This document shows positions 5,240 through 6,151 of a DNA stretch of 6,151 nt, piece by piece. The stretch's first letter is position 1. Each line of letters starts with the position of its first letter. Source of the DNA: Methanobacteriota archaeon (GTDB taxonomy: Archaea; Thermoplasmatota; Thermoplasmata; RBG-16-68-12); NCBI GenBank assembly GCA_005878665.1, contig VBLR01000050.1, positions 1-6,151 of the forward strand, written 5' to 3'. The position numbers were made by a program, and so were the translations under genes. A model generated the notes under the pieces. It saw only the letters and a program-made list of their open reading frames with translations, had not been told where the DNA came from and ran no database searches.

Positions 5240-5247
5240 TTTAATTA
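5240..5247 (+). promoter_or_regulatory. TATA box in the divergent intergenic region
   Basis: TTTAATTA is the most AT-rich stretch between the divergent oxidoreductase gene and the membrane protein at 5278. Its centre is about 34 nt before the ATG at 5278, predicting a leader of about 8-9 nt. It is close to palindromic and could also drive the minus-strand gene with a longer leader of about 40 nt. Confidence 0.5.
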
Positions 5248-5277
5248 GCCCGAGGCGCGTCGGCGGGACGGGAACGC

Positions 5278-5601
5278 ATGGCCCTGCCGCTCAGCACGCA
5301 AGCCCGCGTCGGACGGCGGATCGCCCTGACGGTTTGGTGGACGATGCTCTTGATCGTCGGCGTCACGATCGGGCTCCTCGTCCTCGTGCCGGGAATTCAG
5401 GATTCGATCCAGCGGGCCTCCGGCGCCGTCGCCGGTGGAGCGTTCGCCTTGTCGGTCGCGGTCGCCCTCATCATGCTCGGCCTGTGGGGGATCTCCGCGA
5501 ACAACCGGAACCTGAAGCACGCCGTCGACTTGATCGCGCAAGTGGACCGCGCCCGCAAAGAGACGATCCAGCTCGAGAGCACGCGCTACATGCAGAAGTA
5601 G
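5278..5601 (+). CDS. Small membrane protein with two helices and a helical tail
   Basis: I do not recognise a family for this 107-aa protein. It has a basic N-terminus (TQARVGRR), a membrane helix at about 16-38 (ALTVWWTMLLIVGVTIGLLVLV), a short external loop (PGIQDSIQRASGAVAG), a second helix at about 50-72, and a charged tail (73-107, NNRNLKHAVDLIAQVDRARKETIQLESTRYMQK) likely to be a cytoplasmic amphipathic helix or coiled coil. The ATG at 5278 fits the TATA box centred near 5243; there is no Shine-Dalgarno motif. It is divergent from the oxidoreductase and is followed 85 nt later by another protein of similar layout, so the two may act together, but nothing in the sequence shows a role. 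Confidence 0.7.
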   Translation: MALPLSTQARVGRRIALTVWWTMLLIVGVTIGLLVLVPGIQDSIQRASGAVAGGAFALSVAVALIMLGLWGISANNRNLKHAVDLIAQVDRARKETIQLESTRYMQK

Positions 5602-5653
5602 GGATGCGGTACGCCCGCCGAAGATCCCGCCGGGTGTGCCGTCTGACCGAGGG

Positions 5654-5659
5654 AAATAT
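5654..5659 (+). promoter_or_regulatory. TATA-like element for the 3'-most gene
   Basis: AAATAT is the only AT-rich stretch in the 85-nt gap between the two small membrane-protein genes. Its centre is about 30 nt before the GTG at 5687 and this spacing was used to choose that start. Confidence 0.4.
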
Positions 5660-5686
5660 CCCTCGCCGCGCGATGTGGTCGTCGAG

Positions 5687-6151
5687 GTGCCCACATTGAC
5701 CGCCGAGCGTCAGAAGATCCGAGCCGCGGAGTGGCTGTACCGCTGGAACCTGAGCATGAGCATCCTCGGGATCGTCTTCACGATCCTCACGTTCGTCGGC
5801 GTCTTCACCTTGGTCTTGCGCAATTTCTTCGAGGGGTTCGGGCTCACGGAGTTCGAGGTCCTCTTCATCCTGCTCGCGGTCGTCCTGACCGTGATTTTTG
5901 GATTCGGCTTCTACCTGGACAAGTTCCTGCGTTTCTGGTCCGCGCAGACGACCGTTGCCACCGTGAGAAACCAATTCCTGACTTCCGCCCTCTACCAAAA
6001 GGAGTTGCTCATCATGAAGTACAGTCAGGTCCCTCAGATGGAAGGCCTCCTCCACCTGGTCGAAGCGCTACCCGACAGCCCCGCGAAGGCGCAACTCGTC
6101 GAGCACTTCCGGGACTCTCTTCGAAAACTCCGGCAGACGATTGAATCGAAG
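5687..6151 (+). CDS. Membrane protein with two helices and cytoplasmic helical domain, 3' end outside window
   Basis: The frame is open from here to the window edge, giving 155 residues with no stop, so the C-terminus is missing. An amphipathic N-terminal segment (AERQKIRAAEWLYRWN) leads into a membrane helix at about 25-44 (SILGIVFTILTFVGVFTLVL), then the loop RNFFEGFGLTEFE, and a second helix at about 57-77. The remaining 80 residues are soluble and helical, ending in the charged VEHFRDSLRKLRQTIESK. No family is recognised. GTG 5687 is chosen for its distance from the AAATAT element; TTG 5696, GTG 5636 and ATG 5756 are alternatives, but ATG 5756 would remove the coding-like helix before the first membrane segment. 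The topology resembles the preceding 107-aa gene, although I see no clear sequence identity between them. Confidence 0.7.
   Translation, partial: MPTLTAERQKIRAAEWLYRWNLSMSILGIVFTILTFVGVFTLVLRNFFEGFGLTEFEVLFILLAVVLTVIFGFGFYLDKFLRFWSAQTTVATVRNQFLTSALYQKELLIMKYSQVPQMEGLLHLVEALPDSPAKAQLVEHFRDSLRKLRQTIESK

Noticed and set aside
4727..5248. Plus-strand charged open frame of 173 codons opposite the oxidoreductase
   Set aside because: It is antisense to the membrane helices of the oxidoreductase, and its E/R/D-rich product is a typical shadow of hydrophobic codons.

Overview
The window most likely comes from an uncultivated, high-GC archaeon, probably in the Thermoplasmata/Thermoplasmatota. The evidence is an archaeal-type 16S rRNA 3' end (CACACACCGCCCGTC core, anti-Shine-Dalgarno ending CACCTCCT), TATA-box/leaderless gene starts, a 16S gene with no 23S or tRNA behind it (rRNA genes are unlinked in Thermoplasma), and GC-rich codon use. 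The lineage is inferred from these traits, not from a search.

Region 1 (1-515) is the most notable part. The 3' end of a 16S rRNA gene (5' end outside the window) is interrupted by a compact 233-nt element at 119-351 that folds as a complete group I self-splicing intron. P1 with its G.U splice-site wobble, P2 with a GUGA loop, P3, P4, an extended P5, P6, P7 with a bulged A and the G-C guanosine-binding pair, P8, P9 with a GCGA loop, P9.0, terminal G and P10 can all be drawn from the sequence. Removing it joins U118 to A352 and restores the universal AAGTCGTAACAAGGTA segment next to the decoding centre. The element has no room for a homing endonuclease gene. A short spacer with a T6 tract and a strong hairpin follows.

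Region 2 (516-2872) is a minus-strand block. Read in its own direction it holds a CorA-type divalent cation transporter, a class I SAM-dependent methyltransferase with its own TATA box, and a small unrecognised protein that converges on the 16S gene.

Region 3 (2873-3611) holds plus-strand genes: a small cupin protein, divergent from corA and the only gene here with a Shine-Dalgarno-like motif, and a 66-aa two-helix membrane protein with a clear leaderless promoter.

Region 4 (3617-6151) holds a minus-strand membrane-anchored molybdopterin oxidoreductase of the sulfite oxidase family. Divergent from it are two small plus-strand membrane proteins, each with two predicted helices and a helical tail; the second runs off the window. 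Apart from the 16S/intron pair, the genes do not form an obvious pathway and most seem to be separate transcription units.
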